DNA from: Stieleria magnilauensis
GTDB lineage: Bacteria > Planctomycetota > Planctomycetia > Pirellulales > Pirellulaceae
Direction of reading: 5' to 3'
Length of the DNA stretch: 64,000 nucleotides
NCBI GenBank assembly: GCA_007753675.1
Contig: CP036432.1
Span: 3,198,394 to 3,262,393, forward strand
Shown here piece by piece: positions 27,386-37,134 of this stretch. Below the pieces are notes generated by a model. That model ran no database searches and had not been told where the DNA came from. It saw only the letters and a program-made list of their open reading frames with translations. The stretch's first letter is position 1; every line of letters begins with the position of its first letter. A program made the position numbers and the translations under genes.

Positions 27386-28093
27386 TTAACCGCGCAGGAA
27401 AGCCCGCGCTGCATCGGGGGAGACGAGCACCCAATCCCCGAGCATCAACGATGGCAGCAGGGGTCGCATCAGCACGCAGTGATAGGCTTCAAAGTCGCTC
27501 CCGTCCGGGGGCGTGACCACGATCACGGCATGGTGCGCCCGATCACGGATCGAAATGCTGATGCTTTGCGAGTAGTCGAGGAATGCCCCGATCGCGTTCA
27601 TTCCTGCTCCCCGCCGCATTCCCGCGGCCGGCACGTGCCCTTCCGCTTCCGGCGTCGGCGGTGACGACGTGGTGCTGCGGCGAGCGGCACCGAAGCCTTC
27701 AAAGATCGCTCGGCCGAGTGCGGTTTGTTCGATCAGGTACGTGTGGAAATCCGGCGCTTCGAACAAATCTTGGGCAAAGGCGACCATGCCCTCCAACGGA
27801 GACGGCATGTGGGTGTGTTCCCGACGAACTCTCCGCCGGCCCGCGTCGGGCGACGCGTTATGCAGGTACCCACGATTGTCAGCGGGAATTCGGCGAAACG
27901 CGCGAATCAGATCGGCGTGGTTGTCGAAGGGCATCACCGTGCCGTTCTGAATCGGTTGATACGCCGGCAAAGCGGGTCGCCCGGACGATGAATCGCCGCC
28001 TTCGCCGGACTGTTCGATCCGACGGGCGTGTTCGAGCAAGCGGTGACGAGCCAAAGTGCTGTCCGCGAGAGCGGTTCTGGGAGGATCAGGCAT
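27386..28093 (-). CDS. Hypothetical soluble protein
   Basis: 235 aa. ATG 28093 is preceded by GAGGAG with good spacing, which supports a real gene. There is no signal peptide or TM helix. The C-terminal third (SISISIRDRAHHAVIVVTPPDG, YHCVLMRPLLPSLMLGDWVLVS) looks like a compact alpha/beta fold; the middle is Arg/Pro/Ser-rich and probably disordered. I recognise no family. It is on the opposite strand to tRNA-His, 139 bp away from it. Confidence 0.65.
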   Translation of the reverse strand: MPDPPRTALADSTLARHRLLEHARRIEQSGEGGDSSSGRPALPAYQPIQNGTVMPFDNHADLIRAFRRIPADNRGYLHNASPDAGRRRVRREHTHMPSPLEGMVAFAQDLFEAPDFHTYLIEQTALGRAIFEGFGAARRSTTSSPPTPEAEGHVPAAGMRRGAGMNAIGAFLDYSQSISISIRDRAHHAVIVVTPPDGSDFEAYHCVLMRPLLPSLMLGDWVLVSPDAARAFLRG

Positions 28094-28439
28094 CGTAGAC
28101 TCCTCTTGTTAGCACGGCGTTATCTCACCCGGCTGAGGCTGGCATCCACGACGAGCCACCATCATTCATTCGGCGCACCGCCACGATTGATCGCGCGGTG
28201 CGGGGAACACCACCGGTCGGCAAGAATAGGGGGCAAACGACGTGCCGTGTGCGTCGCACCGCAGCACCGATGTTGCTTCATCAACGCCGTCAATCGCGAT
28301 CGCGTCGCCGACAGACTCGTGAGATCTTTTTGCGGTCAATCGAGCTGGAAACCAATTGATCCGTGAACCCGCTGTGAAACGTTCGCATTGTCACACATCA
28401 CCGTTCGATTTCGCGCGCCGCACGCAGCGACGGACGCCG
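28094..28439. other. Intergenic region
   Basis: 346 bp between two minus-strand genes (the hypothetical protein and the histidine kinase). Scattered GC-rich inverted words occur, but no repeat-family copy, RNA gene or convincing terminator was found. Confidence 0.45.
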
Positions 28440-29984
28440 TCACTCCATCGGCACGCCGTTGGGCAAACGACGTGATTCACGAAGCCAATGGACGTCTTGT
28501 TCCAGGCGAATCGTGGCCATCGGGGTCGATTGCCTCGGGCCTGTCCCCAACCGAACTTGATCGGCATCGCTGACCGCTTGCTGTGCGCCGGCCAAGGCCT
28601 GACGCACCATCAGGTCGCTCAGCCGACTTGCCAGCGAGTTTCTGAACTCCGGATGCGGCGTTGCCGAGACGAGAGACGACGCCCCCCAGGTCATTCGCAT
28701 GGTGCCCAGTTCGTTTTGCACCAGCCGCTCGAGTTCGGACCGTTTCGCGATCCCGGTTTCGCCATCGGCGTCCCAAGCAATCACCCAACTTCGCCGGCCG
28801 GTGCGATAGGCCAATTCGGTGATTCGCATCGTGCGTTGCAGCAGGGCATCAAACGCATCGGTGCCCGCTGCAGGGATCGCCGCTCCGACCGAGACCGTGG
28901 TCAGGTAAACGTGGTCGGGGAAGGCCGGTTGCATCTCCCCGGCACCGAGTTCGATCAACTGGGAGGGAACGTCGATGCGGACACGTCGCGGCGGTGCCGG
29001 GGATTGGGAAGGCTGGGTTGAGCGGGACGGACGGACCTCGTGAACCCGCTGATCTTCGTTCATGATCTTGCGTTGCTCGATCATGATCAACTCCGACCGC
29101 CACTTGACCCACCGTGCGGCCACCGCGGCGGGGCCGCCCAAGATCGTTTGGAAACTGACGGCGGTCCCGGTGCCGACGCGCGATTCGATCCGCAACGTCG
29201 AAAAGTGCGCCGCGGCGAGTTGGCGGCTGATGATCAATCCCAACCCGCCGATGCTCTTGGCGGGCGCTTTGCCGGCGCCGATCAATTCCATGTCTGACGG
29301 CGAAATCCCGGCGCCTTGGTCAACGATCGCCCAGTTCATGATGCCCTGATCGCGATTGACCGTGGCACGAATCAGCACGGGACCGCCCTCACGCGTGACC
29401 CGAATCGCATTGCCGGCCACGTTGACGATCAGCCGTCTCAGCAAAGTGGCATCCGCATAGATCTGAATGCCTTCCTCAAACGGACCATCCCACAGCAAGT
29501 GGATCCCGCGCGGCAGAATCCACGACTGCAAGGTCGCTTCGACATTGCTTCGCAGTTCGTCGATGGAAGTCCACTGACGCATCACATTGGGGAACCCTGA
29601 ATCGAACCGACGCGACTGGACCATCTCGTCGACCAGTTGGACGGCGCAGTTGCATTGGTTAATCGCGGCGGACAAGCATTCGCTTTGCGCCGAGGACACC
29701 TTGCCCAGATCGCCATCGCGGACCAACCGGATCGCTTCACGGATCGTTGACAGTGGGGCGCGGAGGTCGTGCGCCGTTTCACTGATCAGTCGTGAAATCG
29801 ATTCCAGTGGAGCATCGTCCGCGGCGATCGGCAGGTGGCCCGGCGCAGCGATTTCTCGGCTACCAGGCGTTTGACCCGGCTTGCGTCGCGCTGCGACCGT
29901 GCCGCCGAAGGGTACACCACGATCATCCACGGGACGGCTCTCAAGCGTTGCGGTGCCGACTGTCGTTGGGAGGGTTGAAGTCAT
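28440..29984 (-). CDS. Soluble histidine kinase with a degenerate GGDEF-like tail
   Basis: 514 aa from ATG 29984 (GGAG upstream). There is no TM helix or signal peptide. The phosphoacceptor box is SETAHDLRAPLSTIREAIRL with His72. The ATPase has NVAGNAI (N box), VDQGAGI (G1) and GGLGL (G2). After a linker, residues about 355-440 (LTTVSVGAAIP, LLQRTMRITELAYRTGRRSWVIA) resemble the end of a GGDEF domain without the GGDEF motif itself. No response regulator is adjacent. It is divergent from the sugar-transporter operon across 303 bp, so a regulatory link is possible but not shown. Confidence 0.85.
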   Translation of the reverse strand: MTSTLPTTVGTATLESRPVDDRGVPFGGTVAARRKPGQTPGSREIAAPGHLPIAADDAPLESISRLISETAHDLRAPLSTIREAIRLVRDGDLGKVSSAQSECLSAAINQCNCAVQLVDEMVQSRRFDSGFPNVMRQWTSIDELRSNVEATLQSWILPRGIHLLWDGPFEEGIQIYADATLLRRLIVNVAGNAIRVTREGGPVLIRATVNRDQGIMNWAIVDQGAGISPSDMELIGAGKAPAKSIGGLGLIISRQLAAAHFSTLRIESRVGTGTAVSFQTILGGPAAVAARWVKWRSELIMIEQRKIMNEDQRVHEVRPSRSTQPSQSPAPPRRVRIDVPSQLIELGAGEMQPAFPDHVYLTTVSVGAAIPAAGTDAFDALLQRTMRITELAYRTGRRSWVIAWDADGETGIAKRSELERLVQNELGTMRMTWGASSLVSATPHPEFRNSLASRLSDLMVRQALAGAQQAVSDADQVRLGTGPRQSTPMATIRLEQDVHWLRESRRLPNGVPME

Positions 29985-30287
29985 GGTGAAGGTTCTCCAA
30001 AAAACGGGGGGACAGGTGACGCCGATGACGCGAGGGAGGGGATCGCACCGGGAAGGGCCTCGACGTGACCTGTTAGGTTGTGCGTATCGGCTAGGTCGAG
30101 ATTGCGGCAACACGTTCCGGCCCCGATCGGCACGTGGAAACTCCAACAGCACGTCAGACCTTGCCAGATGTTCCGATCGTGCCGAGGGAAAGCTTGCGAC
30201 TGCAGGGTGGCGAACTTAAACTCACAGGCGTTCGATTCCCCCGATCGACTCCCTTCCGATCCCGCTCCTCCTTTGATCGCCGTCCCT
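29985..30287. other. Divergent promoter region
   Basis: 303 bp between the histidine-kinase gene and the sugar-transport operon. It should contain both promoters. I find no clear operator palindrome; a G-rich stretch AAACGGGGGGACAGG lies at about 30002-30016. Confidence 0.4.
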
Positions 30288-31403
30288 ATGCCTCATCATG
30301 CTCCCCTGAAGTTTCTGCCCCTGTGCGGCGCACTCTTGATCGCGATCGGCATCTCGCTGACCGGATGCAAGATCGAAAAGATCGACACCAACGCGACCGA
30401 CAGCCAGACGACCGAGGGCGACTCGGGAACGGCGGTCAAGACGTCCGACGGAGAAAAGATACGTGTCGCCTACGTGACCAACGGGATCGCGTCGTTTTGG
30501 GACATCGCCGAAGAAGGATGCAAGGCAGCGGCCAAGGACTTCGATGTCGAATGCCTGGTGCGCATGCCGCCCGATGGAACCGCCGACCAGAAACGCATGT
30601 TGGAAGAATTGATCTCCGATTCGGTTGCCGGTGTCGCCGTCAGCCCCATCGATCCGGACAACCAAACCAGCATCTTGAACGACGTTGCCAAGGCGACAAA
30701 CTTGATCACCCACGATTCGGACGCACCGAAGTCCAATCGTCTGGCCTACATCGGGATGAACAACTACGACGCCGGACGGATGTGCGGCCAACTGGTCAAA
30801 GAAGCGATGCCCGAGGGCGGCGAAGTGATGATCTTCGTCGGCCGATTGGGCCAACTCAATGCCGATCAGCGGCGGCAAGGCATCATCGACGAATTGCTGG
30901 ACCGCTCGAATGATCCCGACCGACCGTTTGATCCCGCCGACGGCGTGCTCAAGGGCGACAAGTACACAATCCTGGATACACGCACCGACAACTTTGATTT
31001 TGCGATCGCCAAGAGCCGCGCCGAAGACGCGATCGTCAAGCATCCCAACATCGGCTGCATGATCGGCCTGTTCGCTTACAATCCGCCCAACATCCTGGAA
31101 GCGATTCGCGGCGCCGACAAAGTGGGCCAAATCAAAGTCGTCGCCTTCGACGAAGACGCCGATACGCTGAAGGCGATCCAAGACGGATCCTGCTACGGAA
31201 CGATCGTCCAAAACCCGTATCAGTACGGTTACAAGTCGGTCGAGCTGCTGGCCAAATTGGCTCGGGGTGACGAATCGGCGATTCCCGAAGGCGGTTTCTT
31301 GGACATCCCCGCCCGCGCGATCCGCAAAGACAACGTCGATGAGTTTTGGGCGGAATTGAAGCAGTTGACCGGGAAAGACGAAGCGGGCGCGGGCGCCAAG
31401 TGA
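30288..31403 (+). CDS. Sugar ABC transporter substrate-binding lipoprotein (Rbs type)
   Basis: 371 aa from ATG 30288. A lipoprotein signal ends at LTGC (Cys27). The mature protein is a type-1 periplasmic binding protein: [86 protein letters not shown] and [14 protein letters not shown]. These match the ribose/galactose-binding group. It would deliver a sugar to the following ATPase and permease. The stop codon overlaps the GTG start of the next gene. The earlier in-frame start at 30078 would remove the signal peptide and is rejected. Confidence 0.93.
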   Translation: MPHHAPLKFLPLCGALLIAIGISLTGCKIEKIDTNATDSQTTEGDSGTAVKTSDGEKIRVAYVTNGIASFWDIAEEGCKAAAKDFDVECLVRMPPDGTADQKRMLEELISDSVAGVAVSPIDPDNQTSILNDVAKATNLITHDSDAPKSNRLAYIGMNNYDAGRMCGQLVKEAMPEGGEVMIFVGRLGQLNADQRRQGIIDELLDRSNDPDRPFDPADGVLKGDKYTILDTRTDNFDFAIAKSRAEDAIVKHPNIGCMIGLFAYNPPNILEAIRGADKVGQIKVVAFDEDADTLKAIQDGSCYGTIVQNPYQYGYKSVELLAKLARGDESAIPEGGFLDIPARAIRKDNVDEFWAELKQLTGKDEAGAGAK

Positions 31404-32947
31404 GCCAGACGCCTGGAAAGAATCCGCGTCCCTTGCTGGAAGTTCGTTCGCTGGGAAAACGTTTTCCCGGTGTCCGCGCGCTGCACCAGATCGATTTGAC
31501 GTTGATGCCCGGCGAAGTGCTGGCGTTGGTCGGCGAGAATGGTGCCGGCAAGAGTACGTTGATGAAAATTCTGGCCGGGGTCCAGCCGCCTGATGAAGGG
31601 CAGATCCTGATCGACCAAAAGCCCGTCACCATCGGCAGTGTTGCCGAAGCGATGCGGTTGGGGATCACGTTGATTCACCAAGAATTGAACCTGTCGGACA
31701 ACCTGTCGGTCGGGGCCAATATTTTTTTGGGGCGTGAGCCGACACGATTCGGGCTGATCGATCGCGAAACAATTGATCGCGAATCCAGACGGCATCTGGC
31801 GTCGGTGGGCTTGGACGTCGACCCGCAGACCTTGGTGCGTGAGCTGACGATCGGCCGGCAACAAATGGTCGAGATCGCCAAAGCGCTTTCGATCGACGCC
31901 CGCGTATTGATCATGGACGAACCGACCAGCAGCCTGTCTCAGCGTGAAGCCGAAGCATTGTTCAAAGTCGTGCAGGGCTTGCGGGAACACGGCGTCAGCG
32001 TCATCTACATCTCGCATCGCCTGGCCGAAGTCGAAACGCTTGCCGATCGCGTCGCCGTCATGCGGGACGGAGAGAACGCCGGCGAGTTGGTCGGCGACCA
32101 AATCAATCACGACGCGATGGTCAGCCGCATGGTGGGTCGTGACGTTTCGCGATTCTACGAGCGAACGGCACGCGTCGATGTGGCCGCCCTTGGATCGGAA
32201 CAGCAACTCACCCCGGCGCTGGAGGTGAGCGATTTGATCGTTCCCGATCATCCCAAGCACAAGGTTTCGTTTCAGGTCATGCCGGGTGAAATCGTCGGCA
32301 TCGCCGGGCTGGTCGGCGCCGGTCGAACGGAACTGTTGCGGTGTTTGTTCGGCGTCACGCAACCACTCGGCGGCAGCGTGCGAATCAACGGCCAAACCGT
32401 GCAGCTGAGAAATCCCAAGGACGCCATCGCCAGCGGAATGGGGTTGGTCCCCGAAGATCGCAAAGAGCAGGGGCTGGTGATCGATTTTTCCGTCCGGAGC
32501 AATGTTTCCTTGGCGAGTTTGTCCGACAAAGCCGGCGCCGGGATGTGGATCGATTCCGCCGCCGAATCCGAAGACACACACCAAAGCATCGATCGGCTGC
32601 GGATCAAGACGCCGACGGCCGACCAGGTCGTGCGTTATCTCTCCGGTGGCAATCAGCAAAAAGTGGTGCTGGGCAAATGGCTCGCCATGAATCCCAAGAT
32701 TCTGCTGTTGGACGAACCGACGCGAGGGATCGATATCGGCGCCAAAGAAGAAATCTATCGACTGATGGAAACGTTAGCCGCCGAGGGACTGGCGATCTTG
32801 TTTGTGTCCAGCGAGATGGAAGAAGTGATCGCGATGAGCGACCGCACGCTGGTGATGCACGAAGGTGAAATGACGGGGCAGTTGGTCGGCGATGAAATCG
32901 GAGAAGAACAGATCATGAACTTGGCAACGGGTGTAGTCAGTCGATGA
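31400..32947 (+). CDS. Sugar ABC transporter double-ATPase subunit (RbsA-like)
   Basis: 515 aa, the expected size for a duplicated ATPase (RbsA about 500). First half: GENGAGKST, signature [15 protein letters not shown] and [10 protein letters not shown]. Second half: GLVGAGRTE (a changed Walker A, usual for this family), [15 protein letters not shown] and [11 protein letters not shown]. The start is GTG 31400, overlapping the previous stop (GTGA). An ATGA overlap at the end links it to the permease, so the three genes are one translationally coupled operon. Confidence 0.95.
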   Translation: MSQTPGKNPRPLLEVRSLGKRFPGVRALHQIDLTLMPGEVLALVGENGAGKSTLMKILAGVQPPDEGQILIDQKPVTIGSVAEAMRLGITLIHQELNLSDNLSVGANIFLGREPTRFGLIDRETIDRESRRHLASVGLDVDPQTLVRELTIGRQQMVEIAKALSIDARVLIMDEPTSSLSQREAEALFKVVQGLREHGVSVIYISHRLAEVETLADRVAVMRDGENAGELVGDQINHDAMVSRMVGRDVSRFYERTARVDVAALGSEQQLTPALEVSDLIVPDHPKHKVSFQVMPGEIVGIAGLVGAGRTELLRCLFGVTQPLGGSVRINGQTVQLRNPKDAIASGMGLVPEDRKEQGLVIDFSVRSNVSLASLSDKAGAGMWIDSAAESEDTHQSIDRLRIKTPTADQVVRYLSGGNQQKVVLGKWLAMNPKILLLDEPTRGIDIGAKEEIYRLMETLAAEGLAILFVSSEMEEVIAMSDRTLVMHEGEMTGQLVGDEIGEEQIMNLATGVVSR

Positions 32948-34614
32948 ATAAAATCCTAGGCATCTTCGGCTTGTTGATTTTCGTCTGTCTGTTCACGACG
33001 GTCTTAAACGACAGCTTCGTCGGGCAATACAACTTGTACAACACGACGCGTTGGAGCGCGCTGTTCGGCATTCTGTCGATCGGCGTCGCCTTCGTGATCA
33101 TCACCGGCGGGATCGATCTGTCGATCGGGTCCGTCGTGGGACTGGTCGCGTGTCTGTTGCCGATGCTGGTCGTCGAACAAGGGTACTCGCCGACCGCCGC
33201 CGTGCTGATCGTGATGCTGATCGCCGGCGCGATCGGGTTGCTGCACGGCTTGCTGATTACGCGTCTGGACCTGCAACCGTTCGTCGTCACGCTGTGCGGA
33301 CTGTTGTTCTATCGTGGCTTTGCGCGCTGGTTGACCGATGACGGAACCCTGGGATTTGGTCAAGACTATGACGGGTTGCGGTTGTTGGCGATCGGCAAAC
33401 CGTGCAGTTGGGCAACGATGTTATTCGGCGGCGGGATCTGTCTGTTTTTGTACGGGGTGTGGAACCTGGGCCGATTGCGCCCCCACGACGACCGGCACGC
33501 CGACGCCCCGCTTCAGCGCGAGCTGGACATCGAGCGAAAACTTTCGGCCTGGTCGATTCCGGCGATCGGCGTCCTGTTGGCCTTGGCCGGATCGTCGCGT
33601 TTCTGGTTGGGCTGGGAGTCGGGCCCGGGGACACCGCTGTTGGAGATCGCGGGTTATCAGATCCGCAGCCTGGGGATCGAAGTCTCCGAGAACGCCGCGT
33701 CGATGCCATCGACGGTGATGAAATACGCGGGCACGTTTTTATTCGTCCCGACACTGCTCGCGTTTCTGGTCTGGGCGTGGCAATCCGATGCCGGCCGGAT
33801 GAAAAAGCCGTTGGCGTTGGTGATCGGCTCGCTGATCTTGCTGGCGCTGTGTGTCTGGCAACTCGTGCCGTTGTTCCGCAGTGCGGCAGCCGATGACCGC
33901 TGGCAAGTCGGCGCGATGGAAGTGTCCGGCGAGCTGTTGAAAACAGGTCTGATGATGATCGTTTTCGTGATCGTCGGCGGCGTGATCGGTTCAATCGGTT
34001 GGCTCATTTCGGCCTCCGGTACGGCATCGGGCAAGTCCAAAGCGTTGACGCCGGCGCTGGTTGCCACCGGGGTGATGGCGTTGCTGGGACACACCCAATT
34101 GGCCGCGACGATGGTGCCGATGCCGATGTTGATCATGATCGCACTGGCGATCGTCGCATCGATCTTCCTGAACCGGACGGTGTATGGCCGCTACCTGCTG
34201 GCACTGGGACGCAACGAAGAAGCGGCCCGATACAGCGGGATCAACACCAAACGCATGATCGTGGTCGCCTATGTGCTCTGCTCGTTGGCGGCGGGACTCG
34301 GCGGCATCCTGTTCGCGCTGGACGTCAATTCGGTACAGCCGTCGGGCTTCGGAAACTTTTACGAACTCTACGCGATCGCCGCCGCCGTGTTGGGCGGTTG
34401 CAGTTTGCGCGGCGGTGAGGGAAACATTTTGGGCGTGGTGATCGGTGCCGCGGTGATGCGAGTGCTTTACAACGCGATCAATATTCTGGGCATCAGCACG
34501 AAGCTGGAATTCGCGATCATCGGCATGGTGATTCTGGCCGGAGCGATCGTCGACGTCGTCGTCAAACGCATCGTCGCCAAACGAGCCGTGTTGGCGGCCG
34601 AGGAAGCGGGGTAG
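32944..34614 (+). CDS. Sugar ABC transporter permease with a large internal insertion (RbsC-like)
   Basis: 556 aa; RbsC is about 320. The N-terminal part ([43 protein letters not shown]) and the C-terminal part ([44 protein letters not shown]) are standard BPD_transp_2. Between them, at about 145-395, lies an insertion with several extra hydrophobic helices and a loop rich in charged residues. The reading frame is open throughout and overlaps RbsA by ATGA, so it is not a frameshift artefact. It is the last gene of the operon. Confidence 0.93.
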   Translation: MNKILGIFGLLIFVCLFTTVLNDSFVGQYNLYNTTRWSALFGILSIGVAFVIITGGIDLSIGSVVGLVACLLPMLVVEQGYSPTAAVLIVMLIAGAIGLLHGLLITRLDLQPFVVTLCGLLFYRGFARWLTDDGTLGFGQDYDGLRLLAIGKPCSWATMLFGGGICLFLYGVWNLGRLRPHDDRHADAPLQRELDIERKLSAWSIPAIGVLLALAGSSRFWLGWESGPGTPLLEIAGYQIRSLGIEVSENAASMPSTVMKYAGTFLFVPTLLAFLVWAWQSDAGRMKKPLALVIGSLILLALCVWQLVPLFRSAAADDRWQVGAMEVSGELLKTGLMMIVFVIVGGVIGSIGWLISASGTASGKSKALTPALVATGVMALLGHTQLAATMVPMPMLIMIALAIVASIFLNRTVYGRYLLALGRNEEAARYSGINTKRMIVVAYVLCSLAAGLGGILFALDVNSVQPSGFGNFYELYAIAAAVLGGCSLRGGEGNILGVVIGAAVMRVLYNAINILGISTKLEFAIIGMVILAGAIVDVVVKRIVAKRAVLAAEEAG

Positions 34615-34690
34615 GCACCCTGCTTGCCAGGGGGCGCGGATCGCACGCTGGAAGCTTACGCCACGTTGACGGCTTACGCAACGTTGACGG

Positions 34691-35107
34691 CTACGCAACG
34701 GTTCCGTACCGATCCAACAGGCTTTGGGGGACGCGTTGGATGCGACCTTCGCGGTTGATCACGGCCAGGGTGACCGTGGCGGTGACCAGCGTTCTCGATT
34801 CGAGCGAGATTGTGTATTCATGAATGATCTTGCCGATGGTGACTTCCGCGATCCGCGTGTGAATGTCGATCAAATCGTCGTAACGGGCCGGCGATTTGTA
34901 ACGACAATCGACGCGGGCGACCACGACCAGCAACCCTTCGTCTTCCATGTCTCGGTATCGACCACCGCTGGCACGCAACAACTCCGTGCGTCCCATTTCG
35001 AAGTACTGGAGGTAAACGCTGTGATGGACGAAGCCCATCGGGTCGCACTCGTCATAGCGAACGCGGTGTTGGATCGTGTTTTCTCGCATCGGCAATCCGC
35101 GGTTCAT
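34691..35107 (-). CDS. Acyl-CoA thioesterase, YbgC/4HBT hotdog family
   Basis: 138 aa from ATG 35107 (ATG 35089, six codons on, is equally possible). The motif RVRYDECDPMGFVHHSVYLQYFEMGRTELL is the 4HBT signature with the catalytic Asp (DPMGFVHH). The rest follows the hotdog pattern: VVVARVDCRYKSPARYDDLIDIHTRI and TISLESRTLVTATVTLAVINR. It would hydrolyse acyl-CoA thioesters in the cytoplasm. Neither start has a strong ribosome site. It is divergent from the thioredoxin-fold gene. Confidence 0.9.
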   Translation of the reverse strand: MNRGLPMRENTIQHRVRYDECDPMGFVHHSVYLQYFEMGRTELLRASGGRYRDMEDEGLLVVVARVDCRYKSPARYDDLIDIHTRIAEVTIGKIIHEYTISLESRTLVTATVTLAVINREGRIQRVPQSLLDRYGTVA

Positions 35108-35195
35108 TTGTATGATGGTAAACGGCTTCGTCGCCGGATGACTTGACGACGACGCAACATTATGGGCAAACCGCCTTCGTTTGGTAACCGAGCTG

Positions 35196-36200
35196 ATGAA
35201 TCGATTCAATGCCATGACCGCCGCGTCGCATCCGCGTTGGATGACGTACGTTTTGCTCGCCGCGGCGATTTACAATCTGGCGTGGGGAGGCTGGGTGCTG
35301 CTGCGTCCGATGGATCTGTTCGACCTGACGGGCATCGATCGGCCGCATTATCCGGGTATTTGGCAGTGCGTCGGGATGATCGTCGGTGTCTACGGTGTGG
35401 GCTACGCGATCGCGGCACGCGATCCGTATCGGCATTGGCCGATCGTGTTGGTGGGGTTCTTGGGCAAAACGTTTGGCCCGATCGGGATGGCGTACCAGTG
35501 GCTGATTCTGCCCCCGGGCTCGCCAGGCCGATTGCCGATACAATGGGGCCTGGTGAACATCACCAACGACTTGATCTGGTGGCTGCCGTTTGCCGTGATT
35601 CTGTTCCAGGCGTTTAAAGCCGCGAGCGTGCCGCCGTCCTCTGTCGCCCCCGAAACCGCCAGCCGGCTGAACGAGCAATTTCGGTCACAGCATGGTGTGA
35701 CCCTGGCAGAGTTGTCGCGGCAACACCCGGTGCTGGTCGTGTTCCTGCGTCACAGCGGTTGCACGTTCTGCCGCGAAGCCCTGCAAGACCTGCGCGAACA
35801 ACGCGACCGAATTGAGGCGAAAGGGACCAGGATCGTGTTGGTGCACATGGGGGACGACGAATCGAGCCGGGCGTTCTTTGAGTCCTTCGATCTTGGCGAT
35901 GTCGATCGCATCAGCGATCCAGAGTGTCGACTGTATCGGGCCTATGAGTTAGATCGCGGACGGATCGGACAACTGTTCGGCCTGTCGGTGTTTTGGCGAG
36001 GATTCAAGTGCGCGATCTTGAATCGTCACGGCGTCGGCAAACTGGGTGGAGACGGTTTTCAGATGCCGGGGGCATTCCTGGTTCGCGACAATGAAATCGT
36101 CAAAGCCTTTCGCCATCAAACGGCCGCGTCGCGACCGGATTATTGCAGCGTGGCCGAGCCGACGGTCCGCTCCGCCCCGGTCGAGTCGTCGGCATCCTGA
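35196..36200 (+). CDS. Membrane protein fused to a thioredoxin-fold (AhpC/TSA_2-like) domain
   Basis: 334 aa. The first about 140 residues form four hydrophobic helices (YVLLAAAIYNLAWGGWVLL, GMIVGVYGVGYAIAA, IVLVGFLGKTFGPIGMAY, LIWWLPFAVILFQAF). Residues about 160-305 are a thioredoxin-like fold: PVLVVFLRHSGCTFCREAL with Cys189 and Cys192, IVLVHMGDDESSRAFF and GDGFQMPGAFLVRDNEIV. This matches the SelL/peroxiredoxin-like-2 group. The fused membrane part suggests a redox function at the inner face of the membrane. I prefer ATG 35196; TTG 35181 and ATG 35214 remain possible. Confidence 0.8.
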   Translation: MNRFNAMTAASHPRWMTYVLLAAAIYNLAWGGWVLLRPMDLFDLTGIDRPHYPGIWQCVGMIVGVYGVGYAIAARDPYRHWPIVLVGFLGKTFGPIGMAYQWLILPPGSPGRLPIQWGLVNITNDLIWWLPFAVILFQAFKAASVPPSSVAPETASRLNEQFRSQHGVTLAELSRQHPVLVVFLRHSGCTFCREALQDLREQRDRIEAKGTRIVLVHMGDDESSRAFFESFDLGDVDRISDPECRLYRAYELDRGRIGQLFGLSVFWRGFKCAILNRHGVGKLGGDGFQMPGAFLVRDNEIVKAFRHQTAASRPDYCSVAEPTVRSAPVESSAS

Positions 36201-36403
36201 TCGGCCGATGAATCCGACGATGAATCTGGCCGCAGGTAGGGAGTGTTCGGCGGATCCTCGCTCCAAATCCAGGCGGCAAATCTGGCACCACAGCGCATGC
36301 AGCGCCAGCGAATCCGCAGGGTCAGCAAGAATGGCACCTGCTTGTACCAGCGGGACGGAAAGCATTCGTTCGGCCGGTTCTGACAGCGGGGGCACTTCAC
36401 CAT
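36140..36403 (-). CDS. Small zinc-ribbon protein
   Basis: 87 aa from ATG 36403. Two CxxC pairs (VKCPRCQNRPNECFPSRWYK and IRWRCMRCGARFAAW), separated by about 25 residues, form a zinc ribbon. The tail is Ser/Asp-rich. The 3' end overlaps the end of the thioredoxin-fold gene by 61 bases on the opposite strand, so the overlap needs checking, but the regular CxxC pairs argue for a real protein. Start 36463 would add 20 residues. Confidence 0.6.
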   Translation of the reverse strand: MVKCPRCQNRPNECFPSRWYKQVPFLLTLRIRWRCMRCGARFAAWIWSEDPPNTPYLRPDSSSDSSADQDADDSTGAERTVGSATLQ

Positions 36404-36729
36404 GGGATTCAAAAGGGCTGGATAGTAACGACGTTTGCACACCTGTCTGTTCGATTGTGACATCCCACCGAGAGGGGAAATCGTTCAACTATACAACCCG
36501 TCAAAGTTGAACGCGGCGAAAGAGGGAGCCGAATCCCGGTAGCGGGTCGAGCCGAGCCCGATCGCCGTTACAGCTAGACCAAGACGGACGACCCAACAGC
36601 CATCGGTGGGCTCAATGGTGACTGCATCGCTCCGCAGGTTGCACGGCCTGTCGATTGAGTCGAACTTCTCAATTCAACGGGATCACGCCAGGTGCGCTGC
36701 GTAAGTGAGGGGCGCCGTATGGCCCCTTG
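36404..36729. other. Intergenic region with a repeat word
   Basis: 326 bp between the zinc-ribbon gene and rnpA. GCACGGCCTGTCGATTGAG at about 36644-36662 is the repeat word found in the 5687 hairpin and near 54654. No gene is supported; rpmH is not here. Confidence 0.5.
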
Positions 36730-37125
36730 CTAACGCGTGCGGGATTGAATCGACCGGCCGTTCAGCCGACGGACCGCCTTGTGCGCCAGTTTTGGCAAGG
36801 ACCGCTGAATCGTACTCCAACTGGCGACGGCGTCTTTTTTAGGGCGGACGACGAAATCAAATCCGACCGGAAACGCGGCTTGCTGGGTGCGAAACGACTC
36901 GCGGATCCAGCGTTTCCAGCGATTGCGAACGACAGCGTTTCCCGTTTTCTTGGGAATTGTCACGCCCAGACGACGCGGCTGAGAGGAACGATCATCACCG
37001 GGATCGCGGGGAAACGCGAACACCACCAAACAGCCGTCAGCCGCGCAGCCGCCCTTGCGAAGGGCCAGGGTGAACGAGCGACCGCTGACGACGCGTTTCG
37101 ACTTGGGGAAGGCATTGGGTTTCAT
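36730..37125 (-). CDS. rnpA: RNase P protein component
   Basis: 131 aa. The family signature is [29 protein letters not shown], including the RNR motif that contacts RNase P RNA; the N-terminal [20 protein letters not shown] and C-terminal [14 protein letters not shown] also fit. It binds RNase P RNA and improves 5' processing of pre-tRNA. It starts 9 bases after the stop of a DnaJ-like gene on the same strand. The usual upstream neighbour rpmH is absent here. Confidence 0.95.
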   Translation of the reverse strand: MKPNAFPKSKRVVSGRSFTLALRKGGCAADGCLVVFAFPRDPGDDRSSQPRRLGVTIPKKTGNAVVRNRWKRWIRESFRTQQAAFPVGFDFVVRPKKDAVASWSTIQRSLPKLAHKAVRRLNGRSIQSRTR

Positions 37126-37134
37126 GATTGACCG

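Noticed and set aside
30078..30287. Longer start for the sugar-binding lipoprotein
   Set aside because: It would bury the lipoprotein signal ending at LTGC; ATG 30288 gives a normal leader.
31229..32659. Long open frame antisense to the RbsA-like gene
   Set aside because: The plus strand encodes a full double ATPase with all motifs; the antisense frame is a shadow.
36404..36729. Expected rpmH gene or replication origin next to rnpA
   Set aside because: No L34-like frame, no dnaA and no cluster of DnaA boxes is visible.
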